In this document: in pieces, positions 27,830 to 37,047 of the stretch
Layout: the number at the start of each line of letters is the position of its first letter
How positions within the stretch are numbered: position 1 is the first letter of the stretch
Assembly: GCF_015326965.1 (NCBI RefSeq)
Contig: NZ_CP017659.1
Location: 6,337,001-6,401,000 of the forward strand
Direction: 5' to 3'
DNA length: 64,000 bases
Source: Paenibacillus sp. JZ16
GTDB taxonomy: Bacteria; Bacillota; Bacilli; Paenibacillales; Paenibacillaceae
The notes under the pieces: model-generated
Databases searched by the model: none
Told to the model about the DNA's origin: nothing
The model's input: only the letters and a program-made list of their open reading frames with translations
Position numbers and translations under genes: made by a program

Positions 27830-27994
27830 AATTAACACCTGGTGAACATCGAACCGACTTCATATATATCTGACTGAACTTGGAGCAGAAAGGGAAGAAC
27901 TAGCATCAATGGGGATGGGCAGGCTGCCCTGAAATGTTCTTCAGCAAGGCTAGCTATGAAGTGAACAAGGTACGACTAGGAGATTGATAACCCG

Positions 27995-28894
27995 ATGAAA
28001 AGAATGATTGTTATTCTAACAGCTGTGCTCGCAGTGGCCGGTTCTCAAAATAACGCTGATGTCCCGTATTATCCTTATCATCAAACTGGGGAACGGGAAG
28101 TATGGATGAGGTCGGAGAATGAGCGCGATCAGTCCTGGGTTAATATTGCCCATCGGGGGGCGTCGGGTTATGCCCCGGAAAATACGATGGCTTCTTTTGT
28201 TAAAGCATTTGATATGGGAGCGGATATGCTGGAATTGGATGTCCAATTGAGCAAGGATGGACAGGTCGTTGTGATTCATGATTCCACGGTTGAGCGAACC
28301 ACCGATGGGCAGGGAGAAGTAGGCGATTTAACCTTTGAGGAGCTGCGTATGCTGGATGCAGGTTCATGGTACGATTCGGCGTTTAAAGGAGAAGTCATTC
28401 CCGCTTTGGCGGAGGTGCTTGAGCATTTCGCGGGGCGTATCGGGCTGTTGATCGAATTGAAATCTCCCTCCCGGTATCCGGGTATCGAGCAAAGGGTTGC
28501 AGACGAGTTGAAAAGGTATATCATCGGCGCTGATGGTGGTGAGAGGTATAAGGACCTGATCATCGTGCAGTCAGCAGATAAGGACTCTCTCCCTCGATTC
28601 CGGCAGCTGATGCCCGATATCCCGCTGGGCGTTGTTATCACCAGTGCGGGCGACTTATCCAAGCAGCAGCTGGAAGATATGAAGACCTATGCGGAGTATG
28701 TGAATGTATCGATGAGGCTGGTATCCAAAGGGCTGGTTCAAAAGATACATCAATCCGGGCTGAAAACGATGGTATGGACCATTCGGGATATGCTGCAGAT
28801 TCCTTATGTGCTTCAAATTAACGTGGATGGGATTATTACGGATTACCCGGATCGGGTACCGATTTCAATTTCGAACAGGAAAATGATCAGATAA
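27995..28894 (+). CDS. glycerophosphodiester phosphodiesterase
   Basis: Hydrolyses glycerophosphodiesters to glycerol 3-phosphate and an alcohol. GDPD motifs: NIAHRGASGYAPENTMASF (catalytic His, Arg, Glu, Asn), MLELDVQLSKDGQVVVIHD (metal Glu/Asp and second His), and C-terminal TMVWTIRD and NVDGIITDYPD. The first ~21 residues (MKRMIVILTAVLAVAGSQ) look like a short signal peptide without a lipobox Cys, so secretion or membrane attachment is likely. AGGAGAT precedes the ATG. Monocistronic. A hairpin-forming GGGCAGGCTGCCC lies in the leader at 27917-27929. Confidence 0.92.
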   Translation: MKRMIVILTAVLAVAGSQNNADVPYYPYHQTGEREVWMRSENERDQSWVNIAHRGASGYAPENTMASFVKAFDMGADMLELDVQLSKDGQVVVIHDSTVERTTDGQGEVGDLTFEELRMLDAGSWYDSAFKGEVIPALAEVLEHFAGRIGLLIELKSPSRYPGIEQRVADELKRYIIGADGGERYKDLIIVQSADKDSLPRFRQLMPDIPLGVVITSAGDLSKQQLEDMKTYAEYVNVSMRLVSKGLVQKIHQSGLKTMVWTIRDMLQIPYVLQINVDGIITDYPDRVPISISNRKMIR

Positions 28895-28910
28895 ATGGCG
28901 TAACGGTGTT

Positions 28911-28945
28911 GACAACCTTTTGAGAAATCAAGGGTTGTCTTTTTT
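28911..28945 (+). terminator. terminator after the glycerophosphodiesterase
   Basis: GACAACC and GGTTGTC form a 7-bp stem followed by T6. Confidence 0.85.
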
Positions 28946-29012
28946 AATGCGTAAGTAAATATAACATATAAATAAAAATTAAGAGTGAATTGCATGGTTT
29001 ATCTATCGTTAA

Positions 29013-29029
29013 TGTAATATAACATCACT
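29013..29029 (+). promoter_or_regulatory. upstream GlnR/TnrA-like box of the urt operon
   Basis: TGTAATATAACATCACT matches TGTNA-N7-TNACA at all fixed positions but the last. Its centre is 74 bases (about seven turns) upstream of the perfect box at 29087. The surrounding 305-base gap is AT-rich and otherwise empty. Confidence 0.5.
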
Positions 29030-29086
29030 TAAAGTGCGAAAAACAAAAAGAATTCTTAGTTATTTTCGAAAAAATAAATAAAATAA

Positions 29087-29103
29087 TGTCATGATTATTG
29101 ACA
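29087..29103 (+). promoter_or_regulatory. GlnR/TnrA box overlapping the urt -35
   Basis: TGTCATGATTATTGACA is a perfect TGTNAN7TNACA site, the recognition sequence of the nitrogen regulators GlnR and TnrA. Its right end is the -35 hexamer TTGACA. Confidence 0.75.
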
Positions 29104-29127
29104 CAGGAAATATAAGGCAACTATAAT
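29098..29127 (+). promoter_or_regulatory. urtABCDE promoter
   Basis: TTGACA (29098-29103), an 18-base spacer and TATAAT (29122-29127): both hexamers are consensus sigma-A elements. Confidence 0.8.
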
Positions 29128-29199
29128 GTGGGATAACGAACAGAGAAGTCAGTTTGCAGATAGAATGTTCGGAAACGTAAAAAAGGGAGTTGGGAGCGA

Positions 29200-30459
29200 A
29201 TGAAGAAACAAAGCGTGATCGTTAAAGGCTGGGCCTCATTTGTTTTATGTGCAATCTTGATGTCAGGCTGCGTGACGGAAAAGGAAGCCGCTCCAACCGC
29301 CGGAGCGGATAACGGGAGTCCGGCGGTAGAAGCCGCTGGCGATTCAATTAAGGTTGGCATTCTTCACTCACTCAGCGGAACGATGGCCATAAGCGAGGTA
29401 TCCGTTAAGGATGCAGAGATGCTTGCCATCGAAGAAATCAATGCAGCTGGCGGCGTGCTTGGCAAGCAGATCGAACCCGTAATCGAGGACGGTGCCTCGG
29501 ATTGGCCGACCTTCGCGGAGAAAGCGGGCAAATTGCTGCAGCAGGATAAGGTTGCCGCCGTATTCGGAGGCTGGACCTCTGCCAGCCGGAAAGCCATGCT
29601 CCCTGTTTTCGAACAGAACAACGGCCTTTTATTCTATCCGGTCCAATATGAAGGGCTGGAATCCTCACCTAACATTTTTTATACGGGCGCAACAACCAAT
29701 CAGCAGATCGTACCCTCAGTGTCCTGGCTGCTGGAGAACCGCGGCAAAAAAATGTTCCTCCTCGGCTCCGATTACGTGTTTCCGAGAACGGCCAACAAGA
29801 TCATCAAGGCACAGTTGACGGCAGAGGGCGGCGAACTGGCTGGGGAGGAATACACGCCGCTGGGTCATACCGATTTCAGCACGATTATAGCCAAGATCAA
29901 GGAGGCGAAGCCCGATATCGTCTATAACACGCTGAACGGCGACAGCAATGTGGCCTTCTTCAAGCAGCTGAAGGATGCGGGCATTACCTCCAAGGATATG
30001 ACCACGCTGTCCGTCAGCGTGGCGGAGGAGGAGATCCGAGGCATCGGCGCAGATATACTGGAGGGTCATCTGGCAGCCTGGAACTATTATCAATCTACCG
30101 ATACTCCGGAGAACAAGGCTTTTGTCGACAAATACAAAGCAAAATACGGCGCTGACCGCGTGACGGCTGACCCGATCGAAGCGGGATACACGGCGGTGTA
30201 CTTATGGAAGGCCGCGGTAGAGAAGGCAGGAACAACGGAGGTGGCCAAGGTGAAGGAAGCGGCAAAAGGCATTGAGTTCGCCGCTCCGGAAGGGAAAGTA
30301 ACCATTGATGGGGAGAATCAGCACATTCATAAAACGGTGCGCATCGGCGAGGTGCAGGCTGACGGACAATTTAAGGAGCTCTGGAATTCGGGAGAACCCG
30401 TTAAACCGGATCCCTATCTGAAAACCTATGATTGGGCGAAGGGATTAAGCGGAGAATAA
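29200..30459 (+). CDS. urtA: urea ABC transporter substrate-binding lipoprotein
   Basis: Extracellular binding protein of a urea (or short-chain amide) importer, family Peripla_BP_5. Lipoprotein signal with MSGC lipobox at residues ~21-24, then a Thr/Ala/Gly linker. The mature part has [15 protein letters not shown], the UrtA-typical [23 protein letters not shown] segment, and [16 protein letters not shown]. Length 419 is typical. GGGAGTTGGGAG precedes the ATG. First gene of urtABCDE. No urease genes are in the window, so urea use needs urease or another amidase elsewhere. Confidence 0.93.
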   Translation: MKKQSVIVKGWASFVLCAILMSGCVTEKEAAPTAGADNGSPAVEAAGDSIKVGILHSLSGTMAISEVSVKDAEMLAIEEINAAGGVLGKQIEPVIEDGASDWPTFAEKAGKLLQQDKVAAVFGGWTSASRKAMLPVFEQNNGLLFYPVQYEGLESSPNIFYTGATTNQQIVPSVSWLLENRGKKMFLLGSDYVFPRTANKIIKAQLTAEGGELAGEEYTPLGHTDFSTIIAKIKEAKPDIVYNTLNGDSNVAFFKQLKDAGITSKDMTTLSVSVAEEEIRGIGADILEGHLAAWNYYQSTDTPENKAFVDKYKAKYGADRVTADPIEAGYTAVYLWKAAVEKAGTTEVAKVKEAAKGIEFAAPEGKVTIDGENQHIHKTVRIGEVQADGQFKELWNSGEPVKPDPYLKTYDWAKGLSGE

Positions 30460-30517
30460 AGCTTCATCTCATGCATGGATGGCCTACAGGTTATTTCGTG
30501 AAAGGAGGTACACCCGG

Positions 30518-31423
30518 ATGGAAATGACGATCCTGCAAGTGTTTAACGGACTCAGCGTCAGCTCGATCCTATTATTGATTGCTCTTGGCTTAGCGGTGAC
30601 GTTCGGCTTGATGAATGTCATTAATATGGCCCATGGCGAGCTGATCATGATCGGTGCTTACTCAACGTACGTCACGCAAGGTTTGTTTACCGCGTATATG
30701 CCGAAATCCTGGTTCGACACCTATTTCATCGCAGCTTTGCTTGTATCGTTCTTGGTTGCAGCCGCCGTCGGATGGCTGCTTGAAATGGTGCTCATCCGCC
30801 ATCTGTACGGCAGGCCGCTGGATAGTCTGCTCGCTACATGGGGCGTCGGGATGATGCTCCAGCAAATCGCAAGATTCATCTTCGGCGCGCCGAATGTGGC
30901 TGTTACCAGCCCGTCCTGGCTAAACGGCGGGCTGGCGATCACTTCAAGCATCGTCCTTCCATACAAGCGGCTGTTCATCATCGTATTGGTTGCCGTCGTG
31001 CTGACAGCCATGTATCTCTATATTTATAGAACGGTCCAAGGCCGAAGAATGCGGGCGGTGATGCAAAATCGAAGCATGGCCGGGTGTCTCGGTATTTCAA
31101 CCCGACGCGTGGACGGCCTGACGTTTGCGATCGGCTCGGGCATTGCCGGCATTGCCGGCTGCGCGTTAACATTGCTTGGCCCGATCGGTCCTTCGATCGG
31201 AACCTACTATATTGTCGATGCTTTCATGGTGGTGGTCCTTGGCGGCGTTGGGAAATTGATCGGCACGGTTGCCGGGGCGCTGGGCATTGGCGTGTTCAAT
31301 ACGCTGTTTGAGACCTACACTTCGGCATCCATCGGCAAAGTGCTGGTATTCGCCTGCATCGTGGCATTCATGCAGTGGAAGCCACGCGGGCTCGTTGCAC
31401 TACGAACACGCAGCCTGGATTAG
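30518..31423 (+). CDS. urtB: urea ABC transporter permease
   Basis: LivH-type inner-membrane permease of the urea importer, with about eight hydrophobic segments. Conserved LivH-type features are visible: [19 protein letters not shown] near the N-terminus, [21 protein letters not shown] in the cytoplasmic loop and [20 protein letters not shown]. The frame is open from 30479, but AAAGGAGG at 30501-30508 selects ATG 30518, 9 bases on (301 aa). Confidence 0.93.
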   Translation: MEMTILQVFNGLSVSSILLLIALGLAVTFGLMNVINMAHGELIMIGAYSTYVTQGLFTAYMPKSWFDTYFIAALLVSFLVAAAVGWLLEMVLIRHLYGRPLDSLLATWGVGMMLQQIARFIFGAPNVAVTSPSWLNGGLAITSSIVLPYKRLFIIVLVAVVLTAMYLYIYRTVQGRRMRAVMQNRSMAGCLGISTRRVDGLTFAIGSGIAGIAGCALTLLGPIGPSIGTYYIVDAFMVVVLGGVGKLIGTVAGALGIGVFNTLFETYTSASIGKVLVFACIVAFMQWKPRGLVALRTRSLD

Positions 31424-31438
31424 AGAGGAGGGGATGGT

Positions 31439-32527
31439 ATGGTGCTGAAATGGTTGACAGGAAACCCCGGCAGCCGATCGAAACGGATGATGTGGAGCGT
31501 GGTACTGCTCCTGATGTGTATGGCACCTTTGTTCACGACCCCTTTTCGCCTCGGTTTGTTAACGAAATTTCTGGCTTTGGCGATCCTGGCGGTCGGGCTT
31601 GATCTGATCTGGGGCTATGGCGGCATTTTAAGCCTTGGGCACGGCGTGTTCTTTGGATTAGGCGCTTATGCCATGGCCATGTATTTGAAGCTGGACGCCA
31701 GCGGCGCTTCCCTGCCTGATTTCATGGGATGGAGTGGGGTGACGGCGCTCCCATGGTTCTGGGAGCCGTTCCGATCGTTCCCCGCGGCCTTGCTACTCGG
31801 GATGCTGCTTCCGGCCCTGCTTGCGTTGATACTTGGATTCTTTACGTTTCGCAACCGGATCGTCGGCGTATATTTTACGATTCTGACGCAGGCTCTGGTT
31901 ATGATTGTGGTTACGCTGTTTGTAGGCAAGCAGGAGTGGACAGGGGGCACGAACGGGCTTACGGGATACAATTCCATTTTGGGTTTTAATCTGAATGCGC
32001 CGTCAACGAAAATCGGGTTGTATTTTATTACGCTTGCCGCTTTGGCAGGAGCCTATATTCTGTGCCGAAGAATTGTGAACAGCAGGGTGGGCCAGGTACT
32101 GGAAGCCTCAAGAGATGGGGAGAACCGGGTGCGGTTTCTGGGTTTTGACCCTTCCCGTTACAAGACCTTTGCCTTTGCCGTATCGGGCGGTCTGGCCGGG
32201 CTTGCAGGCATGCTGTTTGTCCTTCAGGTCGGCATTATTTCGCCGTCAATGATGGGCATCGTTCCATCCATTGAAATGGTGCTCTGGGTCGCTCTCGGCG
32301 GCAGGGGAACGCTGATCGGCGCTATTATTGGCGCCGTGCTGCTGAACGCAGCCAAGACCGGGATCAGCGAGGCTTATCCGGAAGGATGGCTGCTTGTATT
32401 GGGTGCATTATTTGTCATCGTTGTTGTGTTGATGCCAAAAGGATTGACCGGATTGTGGAGCAAGGTGGCTTCGTCATTATCTCGAAGAGGAGGGACTGTG
32501 CATGCAGCCGTACGCGAAGAGAGTTGA
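31439..32527 (+). CDS. urtC: urea ABC transporter permease
   Basis: LivM-type permease, 362 residues, partner of UrtB. Visible: the membrane segments from residue ~18, LDLIWGYGGILSLGHGVFFGLGAYAM, NSRVGQVLEASRDGENRVRFLGFDPSRYK in the cytoplasmic loop, and WVALGGRGTLIGAIIGAVLLN. AGAGGAGGGG precedes ATG 31439. The 3' end overlaps urtD by 26 bases, indicating translational coupling. Confidence 0.93.
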   Translation: MVLKWLTGNPGSRSKRMMWSVVLLLMCMAPLFTTPFRLGLLTKFLALAILAVGLDLIWGYGGILSLGHGVFFGLGAYAMAMYLKLDASGASLPDFMGWSGVTALPWFWEPFRSFPAALLLGMLLPALLALILGFFTFRNRIVGVYFTILTQALVMIVVTLFVGKQEWTGGTNGLTGYNSILGFNLNAPSTKIGLYFITLAALAGAYILCRRIVNSRVGQVLEASRDGENRVRFLGFDPSRYKTFAFAVSGGLAGLAGMLFVLQVGIISPSMMGIVPSIEMVLWVALGGRGTLIGAIIGAVLLNAAKTGISEAYPEGWLLVLGALFVIVVVLMPKGLTGLWSKVASSLSRRGGTVHAAVREES

Positions 32528-33341
32528 TTTGCCGCTAGCTGTCCATGGAGAAGTCAGGGATATCGGTATTTCCCCCATCGTGTTGTCCGCGGAGAACATT
32601 ACGGTCACTTTTGGCGGGTTTGTGGCGGTAAACGGCATGAATCTGGCACTGCGTCAGCATGAGCTGCATTTTCTGATCGGCCCGAACGGCGCGGGAAAAA
32701 CCACGATGCTGGACGTGATCTGCGGGAAAACAAAGCCTGCCGCAGGAAAGGTGCTGCTGGGGGACGGACTGGAAATCACCAGAAAGCGGGAGTATGAAAT
32801 CGCCCGTCTCGGCGTGGGGCGAAAATTTCAAGCGCCGTCGGTATTTCCTAACCTGAGCGTCAAAGAAAACCTGGAGCTGACAGTCGATCCCGATCGAAGC
32901 GTGTTCCGTGCGCTGAAGGCCAGGAGAAATCGATGCACCACGTTCGAAATGAAGAAGGTTCTGGAGTTGATCGGGCTGCCCGATCGGATACACGTTCGGG
33001 CAGGCTCTCTGTCGCATGGAGAGAAGCAATGGCTGGAGATCGGCATGCTGCTGCTTCAGAAGCCGCGGCTTCTGCTGCTCGATGAGCCGGTAGCGGGGAT
33101 GACGGACGAGGAGACGATGAAGACCGGCGCGCTCCTCCAGCGCATCGCCATGGAATGCTCCGTCGTTGTCGTTGAGCATGACATGGAGTTTGTGCGCTCT
33201 TTTGCCGCTAAGGTTACCGTGATGCATGAAGGGAAACTGCTGAAGGAAGGCTCCATGCAGGAGATTCAACACGATCCGCTGGTAGCCGAGGTTTATCTGG
33301 GAAAAAGGAGGGAGGCGAATGCTCAAGCTGCAGGGCATTGA
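32502..33341 (+). CDS. urtD: urea ABC transporter ATP-binding protein
   Basis: LivG-type ATPase of the urea importer. Walker A GPNGAGKTTMLD (residues ~66-77), signature LSHGEKQWLEIGM, Walker B LLLLDEPVAGM, and the H-loop VVVEHDMEFV. About 30 extra N-terminal residues precede the first beta-strand. Start ATG 32502 after AGAGGAGGG; the 5' end lies inside urtC and the 3' end overlaps urtE by 23 bases. Confidence 0.94.
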   Translation: MQPYAKRVDLPLAVHGEVRDIGISPIVLSAENITVTFGGFVAVNGMNLALRQHELHFLIGPNGAGKTTMLDVICGKTKPAAGKVLLGDGLEITRKREYEIARLGVGRKFQAPSVFPNLSVKENLELTVDPDRSVFRALKARRNRCTTFEMKKVLELIGLPDRIHVRAGSLSHGEKQWLEIGMLLLQKPRLLLLDEPVAGMTDEETMKTGALLQRIAMECSVVVVEHDMEFVRSFAAKVTVMHEGKLLKEGSMQEIQHDPLVAEVYLGKRREANAQAAGH

Positions 33342-34014
33342 ATCGGGCTACGGGGAGAGCCCCGTCCTCCGCGGCGTATCTATGGTTGTCGACCCGGCGA
33401 AGGTCGTGTGTCTGGTAGGGCGCAACGGCGTCGGCAAAACCACGCTCATGCGGACCCTGATCGGGCAGCTGAAAATCCGGCAGGGACGGATGACTCTTGG
33501 CGAGCAGGAGGTTACCGGCTGGGATTCCGTAAAAAGAGCGAGAGGCGGCATCGGGTATGTTCCGCAAGGGCGCGAGATTTTTCCCCAGCTTACCGTGAAG
33601 GAAAATCTGCTGCTCGGACTTGAGCCAATCGTGCCGAGGAGGAAGGCATTCCCGGAGGATGTGTTAGCCCTGTTCCCAGTGCTGCCCCAAATGTACCACC
33701 GTCAAGGCGGTGATTTAAGCGGTGGTCAGCAGCAGCAGCTAGCCTTTGCGAGGGCGCTCGCCTCCAGACCCAAGGTGCTGCTGCTCGACGAGCCGACCGA
33801 GGGAATCCAGCCTTCCATCGTGGAGGAAATTCAAGACGTGATCCGGGGGATCAAAGCAAAAGGGGAAACGTCGGTCATTCTGGTGGAGCAGAGCATCGAG
33901 TTTGTCCGGAGCGTAGCCGACTATATCTATGTCATGGATAAAGGCACAATTGTTGCCGAAGGGGTACAGGATGCTATCGATATGGAGCAGTTCGAGCATT
34001 ATTTGACGGTCTAA
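33319..34014 (+). CDS. urtE: urea ABC transporter ATP-binding protein
   Basis: LivF-type ATPase, 231 residues, second nucleotide-binding subunit of the urea importer. Walker A GRNGVGKTTLMRT (residues ~34-46), signature LSGGQQQQLAFARALA, Walker B VLLLDEPTEGIQPS, H-loop VILVEQSIEFV. AAAAAGGAGGGAGG precedes ATG 33319. Last gene of the operon. Confidence 0.94.
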   Translation: MLKLQGIESGYGESPVLRGVSMVVDPAKVVCLVGRNGVGKTTLMRTLIGQLKIRQGRMTLGEQEVTGWDSVKRARGGIGYVPQGREIFPQLTVKENLLLGLEPIVPRRKAFPEDVLALFPVLPQMYHRQGGDLSGGQQQQLAFARALASRPKVLLLDEPTEGIQPSIVEEIQDVIRGIKAKGETSVILVEQSIEFVRSVADYIYVMDKGTIVAEGVQDAIDMEQFEHYLTV

Positions 34015-34104
34015 GGAAGAGTACTCATTCGAGTTCATTGGCGTTTGGAGGTAAATTATCATCATCTGAATAAATAGAAGGTTGTCTCTGTAAGGGTTCG
34101 TTTT

Positions 34105-34135
34105 TTCCACCTGCAGGGGCAGCTCTTTTTTTTAT
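34105..34135 (+). terminator. weak terminator after urtE
   Basis: A short CTGC/GCAG hairpin followed by CTC and a T8 run at about 34128-34135. The stem is poor, so this is tentative. Confidence 0.35.
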
Positions 34136-34183
34136 TTAGATCTTGCTATTTTTGAGATGCGGGGTTAGAATGTGAGTGATTCA

Positions 34184-34199
34184 ACTTGTACGTACATTT
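34184..34199. promoter_or_regulatory. AraR operator 1 of araA
   Basis: ACTTGTACGTACATTT closely matches the B. subtilis AraR box ATTTGTACGTACAAAT. Its TTGTAC (34187-34192) can serve as the -35, with GATAAT at 34211-34216 after an 18-base spacer. Confidence 0.8.
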
Positions 34200-34224
34200 A
34201 TAAGTAGATCGATAATTATTGTAT

Positions 34225-34240
34225 ATAGGTATGTACAAGT
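34225..34240. promoter_or_regulatory. AraR operator 2 of araA
   Basis: ATAGGTATGTACAAGT has a good right half (GTACAAGT) and a weaker left half of the AraR box. Its centre is 41 bases from operator 1, allowing cooperative or looped binding across the promoter. Confidence 0.65.
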
Positions 34241-34276
34241 TAGTGAGCAAGCATTCATACAGGAGGCGTTATTATT

Positions 34277-35764
34277 ATGAAATTGAAACCGCATTCTTTT
34301 TGGTTCGTCACCGGAAGCCAGCACTTGTATGGTCCCGAAACGCTGGAGCAGGTAGCTGAGCATTCCCGCATCGTGGCAACGGAGTTTGATAAAGATCCTG
34401 TATTTTCCTACCCCATTGTGTTCAAGCCGATCGTAACGACACCCGATGAAATATACAACCTGATTCTTGAGGCTAACAACGATGAGTCCTGCGCAGGGAT
34501 TATGACCTGGATGCATACCTTCTCCCCGGCCAAAATGTGGATTGCGGGGCTAGCCCAATTGCAGAAGCCGCTTCTTCATTTCCATACCCAATTCAACCGG
34601 GATATCCCTTGGGAAACGATTGATATGGACTTTATGAATTTGAACCAATCCGCTCACGGTGATCGCGAGTATGGTCATATCGGTGCCCGTCTCGGCATTG
34701 CCCGCAAGGTGGTTGTGGGCCATTGGGAAGACGGGGAGGTTCGTGACAGCATTGCCGGCTGGATGCGGACCGCCGCGGCCTATGCCGAGAGCCGCAGGCT
34801 GAAGGTGGCCCGCTTCGGCGATAATATGCGCCAGGTGGCAGTAACCGAAGGAGATAAAGTAGAAGCGCAAATCAAGCTTGGCTGGTCCGTGAACGGTTAT
34901 GGCATCGGCGATCTTGTGCAGTCCATGAATGAAGTCGGCGATGATGAGGTAAAAGCCCTCTTGAATGAATATGCCGACTTGTATTCGATAACCAAGGAAG
35001 GGCTTAGCGATGGCCCTGTACGCGATTCCATTGCGTACCAAGCCCGGATCGAGATTGCGCTTCGTCGTTTCCTCGAGGAAGGCGGCTTTGGCGCATTCAC
35101 GACGACCTTTGAGGATCTGCATGGAATGAAGCAGCTTCCGGGACTCGCCGTACAGCGTCTGATGGAGTCGGGTTACGGCTTCGGCGGGGAAGGGGATTGG
35201 AAAACAGCTGCCTTGACCCGTGTATTGAAGGTGCTTGCCGGCAATAAAAGCACTTCCTTCATGGAGGACTACACCTATCACTTCGAGCCGGGGAATCATA
35301 TGATTCTTGGATCGCACATGCTGGAGGTATGTCCGACCATCGCATTGGATAAACCGACGCTGGAGGTTCATCCGCTCGGGATCGGGGGCAAGGGAGATCC
35401 GGCACGTCTCGTGTTTAACGGCCAGGACGGCCCAGCTGTGAATGCTTCCCTGGTTGATCTCGGACACCGTTTCAGACTGCTGGTGAATGTGGTGGATGGC
35501 GTCAAGGTTGAACAGCCGATGCCGAAGCTGCCGGTTGCCCGTGTGCTGTGGAAACCGCAGCCATCCCTTCGCGAGTCTGCGGAAGCGTGGATTTTGGCTG
35601 GCGGAGCGCACCATACCGTTCTATCTTATGCCATGACGGCAGAGCATTTGAGCGATTGGGCAGAGATGGTCGGCATTGAAGCGGTCATTATTGATAAGGA
35701 TACAACGATACCGCGCTTCAAGAACGAGCTCCGTTGGAGTGAAGCCGCATACCGTCTGCGGTAA
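34277..35764 (+). CDS. araA: L-arabinose isomerase
   Basis: Converts L-arabinose to L-ribulose; Mn2+-dependent, cytoplasmic. The 495-residue protein begins FWFVTGSQHLYGPETLEQV, characteristic of AraA, with GIMTWMHTFSPAKMWI, HFHTQFNRDIPW, the catalytic Glu of the family near FEDLHGMKQLPGLAVQRLM, and the metal-site segment GSHMLEVCPTIA. AGGAGGCG precedes the ATG. It has its own AraR-controlled promoter, and araR follows 98 bases downstream. Confidence 0.97.
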   Translation: MKLKPHSFWFVTGSQHLYGPETLEQVAEHSRIVATEFDKDPVFSYPIVFKPIVTTPDEIYNLILEANNDESCAGIMTWMHTFSPAKMWIAGLAQLQKPLLHFHTQFNRDIPWETIDMDFMNLNQSAHGDREYGHIGARLGIARKVVVGHWEDGEVRDSIAGWMRTAAAYAESRRLKVARFGDNMRQVAVTEGDKVEAQIKLGWSVNGYGIGDLVQSMNEVGDDEVKALLNEYADLYSITKEGLSDGPVRDSIAYQARIEIALRRFLEEGGFGAFTTTFEDLHGMKQLPGLAVQRLMESGYGFGGEGDWKTAALTRVLKVLAGNKSTSFMEDYTYHFEPGNHMILGSHMLEVCPTIALDKPTLEVHPLGIGGKGDPARLVFNGQDGPAVNASLVDLGHRFRLLVNVVDGVKVEQPMPKLPVARVLWKPQPSLRESAEAWILAGGAHHTVLSYAMTAEHLSDWAEMVGIEAVIIDKDTTIPRFKNELRWSEAAYRLR

Positions 35765-35812
35765 CTGGTTCTGTCGGCATTCCCCTGGCCTGTGTTACAA
35801 TAGCGAGATAAC

Positions 35813-35834
35813 TTAGGATTGCAGGTGATCCTAA
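35813..35834 (+). repeat. inverted repeat between araA and araR
   Basis: TTAGGAT and ATCCTAA are 7-bp perfect arms around an 8-base loop. No T run follows, so it is more likely an operator or mRNA hairpin than a terminator. A possible -10 (TACAAT, 35796-35801) lies just upstream. Confidence 0.4.
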
Positions 35835-35862
35835 CATAATGAGTGCGTGAGGCTAGAGGTGA

Positions 35863-36954
35863 ATGATGAATAATAGACGGATACCCAAATATATTGTATT
35901 AAAAAACGAACTGCTCTCCTGGTTTGAATCCGGAAGGCTTCAAGCAGGCAAACAGGTTCCTTCGGAGCATGAAATCGCCGACCAGTTCGGCGTAAGCCGC
36001 CAGACGGTCCGCCAAACCTTCGGCGAGCTGGAGAAGGAGGGCTGGCTGGAACGGATTCAGGGAAAAGGGACGTTCGCCAGAAATCCCGACCGGCGGGAGA
36101 GTGAGCAGGTTAAGACGATCGGCATCATTACAACCTACATCTCGGATTATATCTTCCCGCATATCGTTCGGGGAGCGGAGGCGGAGCTGCGCAGCAAGGG
36201 ATATCGCCTGCTGCTCTCCAGTACCGATAACAACAAGGTGAAGGAGATGGAGAGTCTTCAGCTCATGACCAGTCAGCCGCTCAGCGGGCTCATTATCGAG
36301 CCGACCAAGAGTGCGGAGGGCAACCCGAATTTGACGTATTTCCTGTCCCTGCAGGAGAAGGGAATTCCGTTTTTGATGATCAATGAGAAGTATCGGGAGC
36401 TGGAATGTCCTTGTCTGAAGCTCGATGATGAGCTTGGCGGTTACAAGGCGGCACGTCATTTGATCGAGAACGGACACCAGGCGATAGCCGGATTCTTCAA
36501 GCGGGATGATCTTCAAGGCGTGAACCGGCTGAAAGGCTTCTTACGTGCGCATCGCGAGGCTGGAATTCCCGTTTCACCGGAGCGGGTGGTTACGTATACA
36601 ACGGAACAGAAGGGAAGTCTTCCGTATGATCAGGCCATCCAGTTGCTGAAGCAGCCGGAGGAGCAGCGACCGACGGGGTTTGTATGTTATAACGACGAGC
36701 TGGCTGTATCTTTAGCGGAGGCTGCCGGGCAATGCGGGCTGCATATTCCGCAGGATGTGTCCATGGTCGGCTTCGATGATTCGACGCTTGCCGTTGCTTC
36801 CGGCGTGAAGCTGACGACGATGACCCACCCGAAGACAGAGATGGGAATCATGGCGGCCAGACAATTAATTAGTATGATTGAGTTTCATACCGTTATAGAG
36901 GATACGGTGTTTCAGCCGGAGCTGGTGGAGAGAGAATCGGTGAAGAAACGGTAG
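35863..36954 (+). CDS. araR: arabinose-responsive repressor AraR
   Basis: A chimeric repressor: residues ~6-72 are a GntR-type winged helix (HEIADQFGVSRQTVRQTFGEL, EGWLERIQGKGTFARNP) and ~83-360 a LacI/GalR-type sugar-binding domain (TIGIITTYISDYIFPHIVRG, SMVGFDDSTLAVASGVKLTT). This architecture is that of B. subtilis AraR, which releases its operators on binding L-arabinose. Three matching operators lie upstream of araA and araD. Length 363 is typical. Start ATG 35863 after AGAGGTG. Confidence 0.95.
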   Translation: MMNNRRIPKYIVLKNELLSWFESGRLQAGKQVPSEHEIADQFGVSRQTVRQTFGELEKEGWLERIQGKGTFARNPDRRESEQVKTIGIITTYISDYIFPHIVRGAEAELRSKGYRLLLSSTDNNKVKEMESLQLMTSQPLSGLIIEPTKSAEGNPNLTYFLSLQEKGIPFLMINEKYRELECPCLKLDDELGGYKAARHLIENGHQAIAGFFKRDDLQGVNRLKGFLRAHREAGIPVSPERVVTYTTEQKGSLPYDQAIQLLKQPEEQRPTGFVCYNDELAVSLAEAAGQCGLHIPQDVSMVGFDDSTLAVASGVKLTTMTHPKTEMGIMAARQLISMIEFHTVIEDTVFQPELVERESVKKR

Positions 36955-36969
36955 AGATAAGGGAGTGCA

Positions 36970-36990
36970 AGGTCCGAGTTTCGGACTCTT
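36970..36990 (+). terminator. short hairpin after araR
   Basis: GTCCGA and TCGGAC surround a 3-base loop, followed by TCTTGTTTG. Weak T run. Confidence 0.4.
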
Positions 36991-36998
36991 GTTTGCCA

Positions 36999-37014
36999 AC
37001 TTGTACGTACAACT
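36999..37014. promoter_or_regulatory. AraR operator of araDBM
   Basis: ACTTGTACGTACAACT is a near-perfect AraR box 33 bases before araD, giving the araD-araB-araM unit its own controlled promoter. Confidence 0.8.
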
Positions 37015-37047
37015 ATATTTTTCAAATATAGAGAGGAGCGGTTGTTC

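Noticed and set aside
34550..35614. 354-residue frame antisense to araA
   Set aside because: Shadow frame; araA is unambiguous on the other strand.
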